A stretch of DNA of 64,000 bases. It comes from Bordetella holmesii ATCC 51541 (GTDB lineage: Bacteria > Pseudomonadota > Gammaproteobacteria > Burkholderiales > Burkholderiaceae_B). The stretch is taken from contig CP007494.1 in the NCBI GenBank assembly GCA_000612485.1, forward strand, positions 1,178,001 to 1,242,000, read 5' to 3'. Positions 7,436 to 15,283 of the stretch are shown one piece after another (within the stretch, counting starts at the first letter, position 1; the number at the start of each line of letters is the position of its first letter). The notes beneath the pieces are model-generated. The model saw only the letters and a program-made list of their open reading frames with translations, had not been told where the DNA came from and ran no database searches. Both the position numbers and the translations under genes were made by a program.

Positions 7436-8213
7436 TCGAGCTCCCGATTGATCTCCTGCACGCCGGGTATGTCGTTGTCCCATTCCAGCAGAATGGGCAG
7501 CCCGTGATGCTCATGCAGACGGAGAGCCCACTGCGCGGTGCTCGCGGACACCCCGCGACTGTGGGTGTCTACATACATGCCAAACCGCGGGTCGAATTCA
7601 TGACCGGCCACATGCAGATAGCTCACGCGCGACAGGTCGATGTGACTCACGTACCCTTCGATGTCGTGGCCACCGTGGTTTTTGTGGTTGACGTCGATAT
7701 TGTTCAGGTCGAGCACGATGGCGCAATCCGCCCGGTCGGCCACCTCGGCCAGAAACTGCGCCTCGCACATCTCGCCGACGTTGGTGTACCAGGTGCTGTT
7801 CTCCACCCCCATGGCCTGACCGAGGATATCCTGCGCGTGGCGTATCCGATCGGCCACGCGCCGCACTTCGGCTTGTGTGAAGGGGATGGAAAGAGATCGT
7901 AGAGCTGATGGGCGTCACCGCTGGCGGCGAGGTGATCGGAGTAATGGCAACTGCCCAGTTCTTGCATCAAGGCATGGATCGCACGCAGAAATCCTGGATC
8001 CAACGCCGAGTCTCCGCCAAGATTGAGCGACACCCCGTGCAAGGCAATACTGCGGCCGCTGGCCAATAGCCGATGCAATGGCGCCCGATCGCGGCGCAGC
8101 CAGTTTTCAGGCACTACCTCGAAAAAGTCCGCCTGGACGGCGGACATATCCCACGTGGACATTTCACGCCGGTAACCAAGACCGACGTGGGGAGTCGCTA
8201 GTGCTTGGCGCAC
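7399..8213 (-). pseudogene. MNIO (DUF692) multinuclear iron oxidase, HvfB/BufB-like, frameshifted
   Basis: The N-terminal part starts at GTG 8213 (VGLGYRREMSTWDM, LHGVSLNLGGDSAL, SCHYSDHLAASGDAHQLYDLFP) and runs out of frame at about 7888. The remainder follows in another frame (RRVADRIRHAQDILGQAMGVENSTWYTNVGEMCEAQFLAEV, CAIVLDLNNIDVNHKNHG, HVAGHEFD, LLEWDNDIPG) to 7399. The junction reads TTTCCATCCCC where TTTCCCATCCCC would give LFPIPFTQAEVRRV, so one C is missing. MNIO enzymes oxidise cysteines of RiPP precursors to copper-binding heterocycles; the iron-ligand motifs are all present across the two frames. It overlaps the precursor gene by 16 bases. Confidence 0.85.
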
Positions 8214-8455
8214 GAAGCATCCTTTTTGCCGCAGCCGGCATCCGGCTGCTCTGCCGTGGAAGAAGTGCTGCTGCCAGCGGTGTGCTGGCCATTTTTGTCT
8301 TTGCTGCCAGTATCGCCCTTAGGCTGAGACGTTTCTTTCTTGCCGCAAGCGCCTGCGCCGCAGGACTGATCCGCGCCTTCGGCCGAGGCGATCGACGCCA
8401 CCAGCGACGTGGCCAGGGCGGCAATGGTCTTCAGGTAGACGGGGGAAGAGGACAT
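8198..8455 (-). CDS. Cysteine-containing RiPP metallophore precursor (bufferin/HvfA-like)
   Basis: 85 residues with a Sec-type signal peptide (residues 1-25, hydrophobic AALATSLVASIASA) and four cysteines: Cys32 and Cys37 in SCGAGACGKKE, Cys75 and Cys82 in GCGKKDASCAKH, joined by a Ser/Thr/Gly/Lys-rich linker. A small exported Cys protein next to MNIO, DUF2063 and DoxX genes is the hallmark of bufferin/Hvf RiPPs that bind copper in the periplasm. The sequence is not the classic DUF2282 type nor an EGKCG repeat, so the modified residues cannot be named. AAGGAG sits seven bases before ATG 8455. The precursor is intact although its enzyme gene is broken. Confidence 0.78.
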   Translation of the reverse strand: MSSSPVYLKTIAALATSLVASIASAEGADQSCGAGACGKKETSQPKGDTGSKDKNGQHTAGSSTSSTAEQPDAGCGKKDASCAKH

Positions 8456-8494
8456 TAATGGACTCCTTGATGAGCTGCACCGGATTGGCACAGA

Positions 8495-8514
8495 GCTGAC
8501 ATGGAAATGTCAGC
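8495..8514. promoter_or_regulatory. Perfect inverted repeat upstream of the RiPP precursor gene, possible operator
   Basis: GCTGACAT-GGAA-ATGTCAGC is a perfect 8-base inverted repeat with a 4-base centre, 40 bases before the precursor start. The size and symmetry suggest a dimeric regulator site or a 5' leader hairpin. No regulator gene is next to it. The rest of the 276-base gap (8456-8731) shows no gene or recognised promoter. Confidence 0.4.
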
Positions 8515-8731
8515 CCGATGCTCTCACCCGTATCCCGGCATGGGTAGCGCATATGCCCAATATCGGACGGGCGCTCTGCCTGACGCGGTTTCGCCATGCC
8601 GAAGTGGGCTTTCAAGAATCACGAATACCCAGGTGGGCTGCGGCCACGCACACTATGCGGTTACCGCCACGGCCAGCGCGCTCATAAGGATCGCTGCCGG
8701 TGACGGCCACAAAAAAAGGAGCGAGACCCTG

Positions 8732-9721
8732 ATGAAACGTACCCCCGTCGGTCGCCGTGCGGCCCTGCTGGCCCTGGGCGGTCTGCTCTCGATGAGCGTT
8801 CATGCCCAAGACAAGAATTTCCCCGCGCACGCCCTGACTTTGGTCGTGCCTTTCGCGGCCGGTGGTCCCACGGATGTGGTGGCCCGTTCACTGGGCGCAT
8901 CGATGAGCAAAACATTAGGCCAGCCCATCGTGGTCGAGAACCGCACCGGCGCCGGCGGCACGCTCGGTCCTTCGTTTGTCTCGCGAGCCCAGCCAGATGG
9001 TTATACGCTGCTCATTCACCACAATGGAATGGCTACAGCCCCGGCACTGTACAAGAAACTGCCCTACGACCCCTTGAAGGATTTCGAGTACGTCGGCCAG
9101 GTCGCCGATGTGCCAATGACGCTCATGGGCCGCAAGAGCCTGCCGCCCGCCGACATGCCCGCCTTCATCGCCTATGCTCGCGCCAACGGCAACAAAATCA
9201 ACCTCGCCAATGCCGGACCGGGCGCCGTGTCGCAACTATGCGGCACGCTGCTACAGGATGCCCTGGGCACACAGTTCACGGAAATCCCCTACGCCGGCAC
9301 GGCGCCTGCCATGAGCGCCCTGCTGGGCGGACAGGTGGATATGCTGTGCGATCAGACCACGCAAACGCTTCCGCAGATCAAAGGCGGCAGCGTCAAACTC
9401 TACGGGGTCACCACGCAGGAGCGCATCAAGTCGCTGCCGGATGCGCCCACCCTGGAGGAAAGCGGCTTGAAGGGATTCGAAGTCATGGTCTGGCATGGCA
9501 TCTACGCGCCCAAGGGCACGCCTAAAGCCCAGATCGACCGCATCAACGAAGCCTTGCGCATTGCGCTCAAGGATCCGGCGTTTGCCACCAAGATGAATGA
9601 ACTGGGCGCCGAGATCGTGCCTGCGGCCAAGCAGACCCCCGAGGGACTGCATAGCTGGCTGCAGTCGGAAACAACCAAGTGGGGCGGCATGATGAAAAAA
9701 GCCGGCATCGAACCTCAATAA
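8732..9721 (+). CDS. Tripartite tricarboxylate transporter (BUG/TctC) solute-binding receptor
   Basis: 329 residues with a signal peptide (MKRTPVGRRAALLALGGLLSMSVHA) followed by the Bug fold: FPAHALTLVVPFAAGGPTDVVAR, QPIVVENRTGAGGTLG and the DGYTLL motif. These periplasmic receptors bind carboxylic acids, and Bordetella genomes hold scores of paralogues, mostly orphans; no TctAB membrane genes are nearby. AAGGAG precedes ATG 8732 at good distance, so the longer upstream reading frame is not used. The ligand cannot be predicted. A strong terminator follows. Confidence 0.92.
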   Translation: MKRTPVGRRAALLALGGLLSMSVHAQDKNFPAHALTLVVPFAAGGPTDVVARSLGASMSKTLGQPIVVENRTGAGGTLGPSFVSRAQPDGYTLLIHHNGMATAPALYKKLPYDPLKDFEYVGQVADVPMTLMGRKSLPPADMPAFIAYARANGNKINLANAGPGAVSQLCGTLLQDALGTQFTEIPYAGTAPAMSALLGGQVDMLCDQTTQTLPQIKGGSVKLYGVTTQERIKSLPDAPTLEESGLKGFEVMVWHGIYAPKGTPKAQIDRINEALRIALKDPAFATKMNELGAEIVPAAKQTPEGLHSWLQSETTKWGGMMKKAGIEPQ

Positions 9722-9742
9722 GGTTGTACGCCGGCCCGAAGG

Positions 9743-9769
9743 CGGCACCCGTTCGGGTGCCGTTTTTTT
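9743..9769 (+). terminator. Rho-independent terminator after the BUG receptor gene
   Basis: CGGCACCC-GTTC-GGGTGCCG, a perfect stem of about eight base pairs with a four-base loop, followed by seven T residues, 21 bases after the stop codon. It also separates this gene from metF, which converges from the other strand. Confidence 0.93.
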
Positions 9770-9774
9770 ATTGC

Positions 9775-10617
9775 CTAGCGCTGCAGATTCTTCCAGATAC
9801 CAAGGATCGCTTCTGATTGATTCAGGGTATAGAAGTGCAGGCCCGGCACGCCGGTATCCAGCAAGGTCTGGCACAGCTCGGTCACCACGTCCTGGCCGAA
9901 AGCACGGATGGACGCCTTGTCGTCGCCAAACTCCGCCAGTCGCAGACGTATCCAGCGCGGTAGTTCCGCGCCGCACATTTCCGAAAATCGCGAAAGCTGG
10001 CTGTAGTTGGTGATGGGCATGATGCCCGGCACGATAGGAATGCTCACGCCACGCGCCTGCGCCCGGTCGACAAAGTCAAAGTAGGCGTCGGCGTTGAAGA
10101 AGTATTGCGTGATGGCCGCGTCGGCGCCGGCCTGGACCTTGGCCACGAAATGGTCGAGGTCGACCGTGGGGCTGGCTGCCTGCGGATGTATCTCGGGATA
10201 GGCAGCCACTTCGATGTGGAACCAATCGCCGGTTTCCTCGCGGATGAAACGCACCAGTTCACTCGCATAACGCAGCTCGCCGGCATCGCCCCCCATTCCC
10301 GAGGGCAAGTCACCGCGCAGAGCCACCACGCGGCGCACCCCGGCCTGGCGGTAATTGTTGAGGATCTCGCGCAATTGCTCGCGCGAGGCACCGATGCAAG
10401 ACAGATGTGGCGCCGCATCGCAGCCGAGGTTGGTCAACGTGCGAACGGTGTCTTCAGTACCGGCGCGCGTGGAGCCACCCGCGCCGAAAGTCACGCTGAC
10501 ATAGCGTGGTTGAATCGCCAGCATCTGCTTGGCCGCGCGCACCAGCCTTTCCTGGGCCGCGATATCTCGCGGCGGGAAAAACTCCAGGCTGAACGCGGGA
10601 GAGGTTGTGTCAGTCAT
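9775..10617 (-). CDS. metF: 5,10-methylenetetrahydrofolate reductase
   Basis: 280 residues, FAD-dependent enzyme making 5-methyl-THF for methionine synthesis. FSLEFFPPRD at the start carries the conserved Glu; VTFGAGGSTR, LRGDLPSG and ITQYFFN (residues about 55-190) are family signatures. Its ATG shares one base with the stop of the upstream gene (TGATG), implying translational coupling. It is the third gene of the SAH-riboswitch-controlled ahcY transcript, which makes sense for methyl-cycle control. Confidence 0.95.
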   Translation of the reverse strand: MTDTTSPAFSLEFFPPRDIAAQERLVRAAKQMLAIQPRYVSVTFGAGGSTRAGTEDTVRTLTNLGCDAAPHLSCIGASREQLREILNNYRQAGVRRVVALRGDLPSGMGGDAGELRYASELVRFIREETGDWFHIEVAAYPEIHPQAASPTVDLDHFVAKVQAGADAAITQYFFNADAYFDFVDRAQARGVSIPIVPGIMPITNYSQLSRFSEMCGAELPRWIRLRLAEFGDDKASIRAFGQDVVTELCQTLLDTGVPGLHFYTLNQSEAILGIWKNLQR

Positions 10618-10952
10618 CAAGGTATCAGATAGGACAGCAGGCCCGAGATGATGCTGTAGAGAATCGCACCCGCCACGGCCCACCAGAAGCCGTTGACCTG
10701 GAAGCCGCGCAGAATCGAACCGGCCAGCCAGAACAACAAAGCGTTCAGGATAATCAGGAAGAGACCGAGCGTGACGATAGTGATAGGCAACGTCAGCACG
10801 ACCAATACAGGCTTGACCAGCATGTTCAACAAGCCCAGAACCAGTGCGGCCAACAGCGCCGAACCGAAGCTGGCCACGGCAATGCCAGGCAAAAGATACG
10901 CCACGGCCAGCAGCGCCACCGCGTTCAGAACCCAGACCAGAATCAAAGTCAT
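10617..10952 (-). CDS. Phage-holin-superfamily IV (YvlD-like) small membrane protein
   Basis: 111 residues that form four hydrophobic helices (LILVWVLNAVALLAVAYLLPGI, ALLAALVLGLLNMLV, LPITIVTLGLFLIILNALLFWL, FWWAVAGAILYSIISGLLSYL). The family is annotated as mycobacterial 4-TMS phage holin, but bacterial members are chromosomal and of unknown role. The place between ahcY and metF is conserved in Bordetella relatives. AAGGAG lies just before the start codon. No reason to link it with a phage here. Confidence 0.85.
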   Translation of the reverse strand: MTLILVWVLNAVALLAVAYLLPGIAVASFGSALLAALVLGLLNMLVKPVLVVLTLPITIVTLGLFLIILNALLFWLAGSILRGFQVNGFWWAVAGAILYSIISGLLSYLIP

Positions 10953-10965
10953 ATCGATCTCCTTT

Positions 10966-10992
10966 AGTAAAGGGTGGCCTCAACAGCCACCC
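10966..10992 (-). terminator. Hairpin between ahcY and the holin-like gene, partial terminator or processing site
   Basis: On the minus strand GGGTGGC-TGTTGAG-GCCACCC followed by TTTACT, about 25 bases after the ahcY stop. The stem is perfect over seven pairs but the T-tract is short, so read-through to metF is likely; it may set lower downstream expression. Confidence 0.5.
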
Positions 10993-11014
10993 CTATTGTG
11001 CAACATCGCTGCAA

Positions 11015-12436
11015 TCAATAGCGATAATGGCCCGGCTTGAAGGGGCCTTGGACCGGCACGCCGATGTACTGCGCCTGCTCTTGCGAAAGCGTGGTGAGGT
11101 TCACGCCGAGTTTTTTCAGGTGCAGACGGGCGACCTTCTCGTCCAGATGCTTGGGCAGTACATACACCTGGCCGCTGGTGTACTGCTCGTTGCGCGTGAA
11201 CAGCTCGATCTGTGCGATCGTCTGGTTGGCAAACGACGAGGACATCACGAACGAGGGGTGGCCGGTGGCGCAACCCAGGTTGACCAGACGGCCCTTGGCC
11301 AGCAGGATGATGCGCTTGCCGTCCGGGAAGATCACGTGGTCGACCTGAGGCTTAATCTCTTCCCACTGGCAATCCTGCTCGATCGCGGCGACGTCGATTT
11401 CGTTGTCGAAGTGACCGATGTTGCAGACGATGGCCTGATCTTTCATGGCGTCCATGTGGGCGCGGGTGATCACGTGGTAGTTGCCCGTTGCGGTGACGAA
11501 GATATCGGCGTGCGCAGCAGCTTGCTCCATGGTGACGACCTTGAAGCCTTCCATGGCAGCCTGCAAGGCGCAGATCGGGTCGATTTCCGTGACCCACACT
11601 TGTGCGCGCAACGCAGCCAGTGCCTGGGCGCAACCCTTGCCCACGTCACCATAGCCGGCAACCACGGCGATCTTGCCTGCCACCATCACATCGGTGGCGC
11701 GCTTGATGCCATCGACCAGCGACTCGCGGCATCCGTAGAGGTTGTCGAACTTGGACTTGGTGACCGAATCATTGACGTTGATGGCCGCGAAGGCCAATTC
11801 ACCCTTTTGCGACATCTGATAGAGACGATGCACGCCCGTGGTGGTCTCTTCGGTCACGCCCTTGATCTGCGCCAGACGGGTGGAGTACCACTTCGGGTCG
11901 CGCGCCAGCGTTTCCTTGATGGCGGCAAACAGCACGCGCTCTTCTTCGCTGCCCGGTTTATCCAGCACGGAAATGTCGGTCTCGGCCTTGGTGCCCAGAT
12001 GCAGCAGCAGCGTCGCATCGCCACCGTCGTCCAGAATCATGTTGGCATGACGGTCTTGCGGCCACTCGAAAATCTTGTGGGTGTACTGCCAGTACTCTTG
12101 CAAGGTCTCGCCCTTGATGGCGAACACCGGCGTGCCCGTTGCGGCGATGGCGGCAGCGGCGTGGTCCTGGGTCGAGAAGATGTTGCACGACGCCCAGCGC
12201 ACTTCGGCGCCCAGAGCAACCAGAGTTTCGATCAGCACCCCAGTCTGGATGGTCATGTGCAGGCTGCCGGCGATACGCGCGCCCTTCAAGGGCTGCGCAG
12301 CCGCGTACTCTTCGCGAATGGCCATCAGGCCCGGCATTTCGGTCTCGGCGATGGCCAGCTCACGGCGGCCCCAGCCTGCCAGACCCATGTCGGCGACGAT
12401 GTAATCGGAAAAGCCTTTATCGGACACTGCGTTCAC
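11015..12436 (-). CDS. ahcY: S-adenosylhomocysteine hydrolase
   Basis: 473 residues; splits S-adenosylhomocysteine into adenosine and homocysteine with a tightly bound [14 protein letters not shown] is the NAD-binding loop, [15 protein letters not shown] and [30 protein letters not shown] are substrate/NAD signatures, and the protein ends KPGHYRY as is usual. The start is GTG at 12436 (VNAVSDK), preceded by GGAG at nine bases; an in-frame ATG further upstream lies in non-conserved sequence. Controlled by the SAH riboswitch in its leader. Heads the ahcY-yvlD-metF operon. Confidence 0.97.
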   Translation of the reverse strand: MNAVSDKGFSDYIVADMGLAGWGRRELAIAETEMPGLMAIREEYAAAQPLKGARIAGSLHMTIQTGVLIETLVALGAEVRWASCNIFSTQDHAAAAIAATGTPVFAIKGETLQEYWQYTHKIFEWPQDRHANMILDDGGDATLLLHLGTKAETDISVLDKPGSEEERVLFAAIKETLARDPKWYSTRLAQIKGVTEETTTGVHRLYQMSQKGELAFAAINVNDSVTKSKFDNLYGCRESLVDGIKRATDVMVAGKIAVVAGYGDVGKGCAQALAALRAQVWVTEIDPICALQAAMEGFKVVTMEQAAAHADIFVTATGNYHVITRAHMDAMKDQAIVCNIGHFDNEIDVAAIEQDCQWEEIKPQVDHVIFPDGKRIILLAKGRLVNLGCATGHPSFVMSSSFANQTIAQIELFTRNEQYTSGQVYVLPKHLDEKVARLHLKKLGVNLTTLSQEQAQYIGVPVQGPFKPGHYRY

Positions 12437-12538
12437 GGTGTAGATCTCCACGTAAAAAAGATGAACGGCGCACACTGGCCGACCGACGTGAAGAACCATG
12501 AAACCATGGCGCCATCACCCTGCCGGCCTAGCGGCTAA

Positions 12539-12639
12539 GGTGAGCGCCGTTGCAAAGCGCCGCACATGGGGCGGCGCCTGGACACGATCCCTGAGCCTGG
12601 CGAGCCGTATATCCGGCTTTCGTCGCAGCGCTCCTCAAG
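12539..12639 (-). promoter_or_regulatory. SAH riboswitch in the ahcY leader
   Basis: The minus-strand sequence opens with GAGGAGCGCTGCGACG, contains CCAGGCTC in the middle and closes with CAACGGCGCTCACC, the three conserved blocks of the S-adenosylhomocysteine riboswitch. GAGCGC at the start pairs with GCGCTC at the end, with a GGCGCC/GGCGC hairpin in the variable arm. It lies about 100 bases before the ahcY GTG. In related bacteria it turns on ahcY and methyl-cycle genes when SAH builds up, probably by freeing the ribosome site. Confidence 0.93.
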
Positions 12640-12649
12640 GATGAGCGGC

Positions 12650-12655
12650 ATTGTA
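12650..12655 (-). promoter_or_regulatory. Putative -10 element of the ahcY transcript
   Basis: TACAAT on the minus strand (one mismatch to TATAAT), placed so that transcription would start near 12643, a few bases before the riboswitch begins. No convincing -35 at 16-18 bases is seen, so the call rests mainly on position. Confidence 0.45.
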
Positions 12656-12696
12656 GCGGGTCGGACAAGCAGGCGGGAAGCCCCATGCGGCGGGCA

Positions 12697-13740
12697 TCAG
12701 ACGCCGAGGGCTTGTTCAGGCGTACTTTGCGCTGCCATGCCATCGATGGGCACCAGCGCAGCGAGCAGATCCTGCGCCACAGCATCCCAACTGCGTGTCA
12801 GCGCCCAGTCGCGCACCGTACGACGGTCAAGCTGGCGCGCGGCCAGGCAGGCGCGGGCGAGGTCGTCGTCCAGCACGCCGGTCTGGCCTTGACGCACCAC
12901 AGCCAGGGGCGCCTCGCTGCGAAAGGCGGCCACCGGTGTGCCGCAGGCCATGGCCTCCAGCATGACCAGCCCGAAGGTGTCGGTCAAACAGGGAAAGACA
13001 AACGCATCGGCCGCGCTATAGAGCTCGGGCAATTGCGCGTCGCCCTGCGCGCCCAGGAAGTGGGCCTCGGGAAACTGGCGGCGCAGCCGGGCCAGGTCAG
13101 GGCCAGCGCCGGCCACCACCTTGCTGCCCGGCAGGTCCAGCGCCAGAAAGGCATCCAGGTTCTTTTCCCGCGCTACGCGCCCGACGGACAGCCAGATCGG
13201 ACGCGGCAAATGGGCCAGCAATTCCGAAGCCACCGGCTGGAAGTGCGTCGCGTCGACACCGCGCGACCAGATTTTCAGGTTGCCGATACCGCGCGCGGCG
13301 ACGACATCAGCCACCGTGGGCGTGGGCACCAGCACGCGCTGAGAAGGGCGGTGGAACCAGCGCATGTATCGCCACGGCAAGCCCGCGGGTATCCCCATGC
13401 GCGCCTGAAGATAATCCGGGAACATGGTGTGAAACGAGGTCGTGAACCGCCAGCCGCGCTTGAGCGCCATGCTGCGCGCGGCCAGGCCCAGCGGGCCTTC
13501 GGTGGCGATATGCAAGGCGTCGGGCACCCATCCTTGCAGCAGGCGCCGCAATTGCCGCCGGGGAGTGAGACACAGCCGCAGGTCCGGCTCTGAAGGCGCA
13601 GGTACGGTGCGACTGCCTTCAGGGCTGATGACCCGGACTTCATGACCCCAGGCGCGCAGCAGCGTGCACATGGCCGTCCAGGTGCGAACCACGCCATTGA
13701 CCTGTGGATGCCAGGCATCCGTTACCAGTGCGATACGCAT
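12697..13740 (-). CDS. GT4-family glycosyltransferase
   Basis: 347 residues with the two-Rossmann GT-B fold: N-terminal half MRIALVTDAWHPQVNGVVRTW with HIATEGPLGLAAR and FHTMFPDYL, C-terminal half with SVGRVAREKNLDAFL and the nucleotide-sugar motif TDTFGLVMLEAMACGTPVAAF (E-x7-E type). It resembles the monoglucosyl- or mannosyl-diacylglycerol/phosphatidylinositol transferases in the family, so a glycolipid is a plausible product, but the substrate is not shown. It stands as a single gene. The stop is about 60 bases upstream of the ahcY riboswitch. Confidence 0.85.
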   Translation of the reverse strand: MRIALVTDAWHPQVNGVVRTWTAMCTLLRAWGHEVRVISPEGSRTVPAPSEPDLRLCLTPRRQLRRLLQGWVPDALHIATEGPLGLAARSMALKRGWRFTTSFHTMFPDYLQARMGIPAGLPWRYMRWFHRPSQRVLVPTPTVADVVAARGIGNLKIWSRGVDATHFQPVASELLAHLPRPIWLSVGRVAREKNLDAFLALDLPGSKVVAGAGPDLARLRRQFPEAHFLGAQGDAQLPELYSAADAFVFPCLTDTFGLVMLEAMACGTPVAAFRSEAPLAVVRQGQTGVLDDDLARACLAARQLDRRTVRDWALTRSWDAVAQDLLAALVPIDGMAAQSTPEQALGV

Positions 13741-13807
13741 GCCAAAACCCCAAGGAGACGATGGGGTCGATTAGGCCCGCCACGTATGACAGGGCCAAGA
13801 CAGGCGC

Positions 13808-14029
13808 TCAGTTGTTGCGCCGGGGATAACCCTGAGCGCGAATGCGCACCCAGACGTCGCGCTTTTCTTCTTCGGTCATGAAGACCCAGTTGGCGACTTC
13901 CATGGCCGTGCGGCCACACCCTCGGCAAATGTCGTCAAACAATGTGGAGCACACGGCCACGCAGGGCGAGTCGGTGGCGGCAAAAACGCCAGACGGGGCA
14001 GGTTCGGTCGGATCTTCACGGCTACTCAT
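13808..14029 (-). CDS. DUF1289 small Fe-S-type protein
   Basis: 73 residues containing SPCVAVCSTLFDDICRGCGRTAMEVANW, the DUF1289 signature with Cys in the pattern C-x3-C-x8-C-x2-C that looks like a metal-binding site. Such proteins sit in many Proteobacteria and have no proven role. A single gene after the glycosyltransferase in the same direction, 67 bases upstream of it. Confidence 0.88.
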   Translation of the reverse strand: MSSREDPTEPAPSGVFAATDSPCVAVCSTLFDDICRGCGRTAMEVANWVFMTEEEKRDVWVRIRAQGYPRRNN

Positions 14030-14219
14030 GGGCGCAAGCTTAGCACCGGGCCTATGTCCCTTTTTGCATAGCCCTATCGCCGACTGGCGATTACGCCACC
14101 GTTGGAAAGCCCCCAGTCGCGGCCCTATGAGCTAGAGATCCAGGAGCAACAGAGCAGAGCCGGCCCCTGCCCGCCCTCGCCTGCGGCCCACGGATGAACC
14201 CGAGTCCGTGTTAATGATA

Positions 14220-14243
14220 ATATGATTTATATATGAATCATAT
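14220..14243. promoter_or_regulatory. AT-rich inverted repeat before the ParD-like gene, likely autoregulatory operator
   Basis: ATATGATT (14220-14227) and AATCATAT (14236-14243) form a perfect 8-base inverted repeat around TATATATG, 13 bases before the start at 14256. The left arm includes TATGAT, a good -10 hexamer, so a bound protein would block transcription. The ribbon-helix-helix-like product of the next gene is the natural candidate regulator. The stretch is far more AT-rich than its surroundings. Confidence 0.55.
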
Positions 14244-14255
14244 ATCGAGAAACCG

Positions 14256-14468
14256 ATGGGCATCGTAAACATCGACGATGAATTGCACGACCAGATCCGC
14301 AAGGCCAGCTCGGTGACATGCCGCTCCATCAATGCACAGGCCGCGTTCTGGATCAAGATCGGCATGTTGTGCGAGCTGAACCCGGCGCTGTCCTTTAACG
14401 AAGTACTCGCTAGTCAGTTGCGTGCCGCCGGGGTTCAAACCCCTGCGCTGCAAGAGGCCGCAGCATGA
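14256..14468 (+). CDS. ParD-like antitoxin-family protein
   Basis: 70 residues: MGIVNIDDELHDQIRKASSVTCRSINAQAAFWIKIGMLCELNP matches the ParD_like family, a ribbon-helix-helix DNA binder with a first strand VNIDDEL and the INAQAAFWIKIG helix. Homologues occur next to a second methionine aminopeptidase gene, as here, and its stop overlaps the map start (ATGA). No RelE/ParE toxin is present. Whether map acts as the toxin-position partner or the protein merely regulates map is unknown. Confidence 0.85.
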   Translation: MGIVNIDDELHDQIRKASSVTCRSINAQAAFWIKIGMLCELNPALSFNEVLASQLRAAGVQTPALQEAAA

Positions 14469-15229
14469 TCAAGCGCCCGGACGAAATCGCCCTGATGGCC
14501 GAGTCGGGCAGGCTACTGGCCGCCGTATTCGGTCGGTTGGACTCGCTGCCGCTGGCCGGGATGTCCACCATGCAGGTCAACGACCTTGTCGAGCAGTTCA
14601 TTGTGCAGGAGCTCAAGGCAAGGCCGGCCAGTAAGGGGCAGTATGGCTATGCCTATGCGCTGAACGCGTCACCGAACCAGGTCGTCTGCCACGGCGTGCC
14701 GTCGACAGCCGATGTCCTGCGCAATGGCGATATCGTCAACTTTGATATCACCCTGGAGAAAAATGGCCATATCGCCGATTCCAGCAAGACTTATCTGGTG
14801 GGAGAGGTCAAGCCCTCGGCTCGACGTCTGGTGCAGGTAACCTACGAAGCCATGTGGCGTGGCATTCTTGCCGTGCGGCCCGGCGCCCGGCTGGGTGACA
14901 TAGGCCATGCCATCGAGCAGTACGCACGCCAGCATGGGTATTCCGTGGTCCGCGAGTATTGCGGACACGGCATAGGCCGCGAGATGCATGAAGCGCCCGA
15001 GGTTCTGCATTGGGGCCGGCCACGCACGGGCCTGGTGCTGCGTGAAGGCATGGTCTTTACCATCGAGCCCATGATCAATCAGGGACGTGCAGACGTGCGC
15101 ACCGAAGATGATGGCTGGACCGTCGTGACCGAGGACGGCAAACTCTCGGCGCAGTTCGAACACACGGTCGCTGTCACGGCTCACGGCGTACGTGTGCTGA
15201 CGCTGCGCGCCGACGAAAAACGCAAGTAG
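14465..15229 (+). CDS. map: Type I methionine aminopeptidase
   Basis: 254 residues; removes N-terminal Met with a dinuclear metal site. Ligand motifs are visible: NFDITLEKNGHIADSSKTY (two Asp), GHGIGREMHEAPEV (His), FTIEPMI (Glu) and SAQFEHTVAV (Glu), and the substrate His in QVVCHGVPS. Linked to the ParD-like gene by an ATGA overlap, so the pair is co-translated. A usual housekeeping map lies near rpsB; this copy in an antitoxin-like setting is probably the second, conditional enzyme. A bidirectional terminator follows. Confidence 0.95.
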   Translation: MIKRPDEIALMAESGRLLAAVFGRLDSLPLAGMSTMQVNDLVEQFIVQELKARPASKGQYGYAYALNASPNQVVCHGVPSTADVLRNGDIVNFDITLEKNGHIADSSKTYLVGEVKPSARRLVQVTYEAMWRGILAVRPGARLGDIGHAIEQYARQHGYSVVREYCGHGIGREMHEAPEVLHWGRPRTGLVLREGMVFTIEPMINQGRADVRTEDDGWTVVTEDGKLSAQFEHTVAVTAHGVRVLTLRADEKRK

Positions 15230-15244
15230 TACTGCCCAAAAAAA

Positions 15245-15271
15245 TCCCCTGACTCAAGGCCAGGGGGTTTT
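15245..15271. terminator. Bidirectional terminator between map and metK
   Basis: TCCCCTG-ACTCAAGGC-CAGGGGG with TTTT on the plus side and, read on the minus strand, a run of seven T after the stem. It serves the convergent genes map (plus) and metK (minus). Confidence 0.85.
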
Positions 15272-15283
15272 GCATGCAGCACC

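Noticed and set aside
10617..10952. Holin-like gene as evidence for a prophage
   Set aside because: The family is chromosomal in many bacteria and no phage genes are near.
10844..12538. 564-residue plus-strand frame across ahcY
   Set aside because: Antisense shadow of the unmistakable ahcY and its riboswitch; composition rich in Arg/Gly/His.
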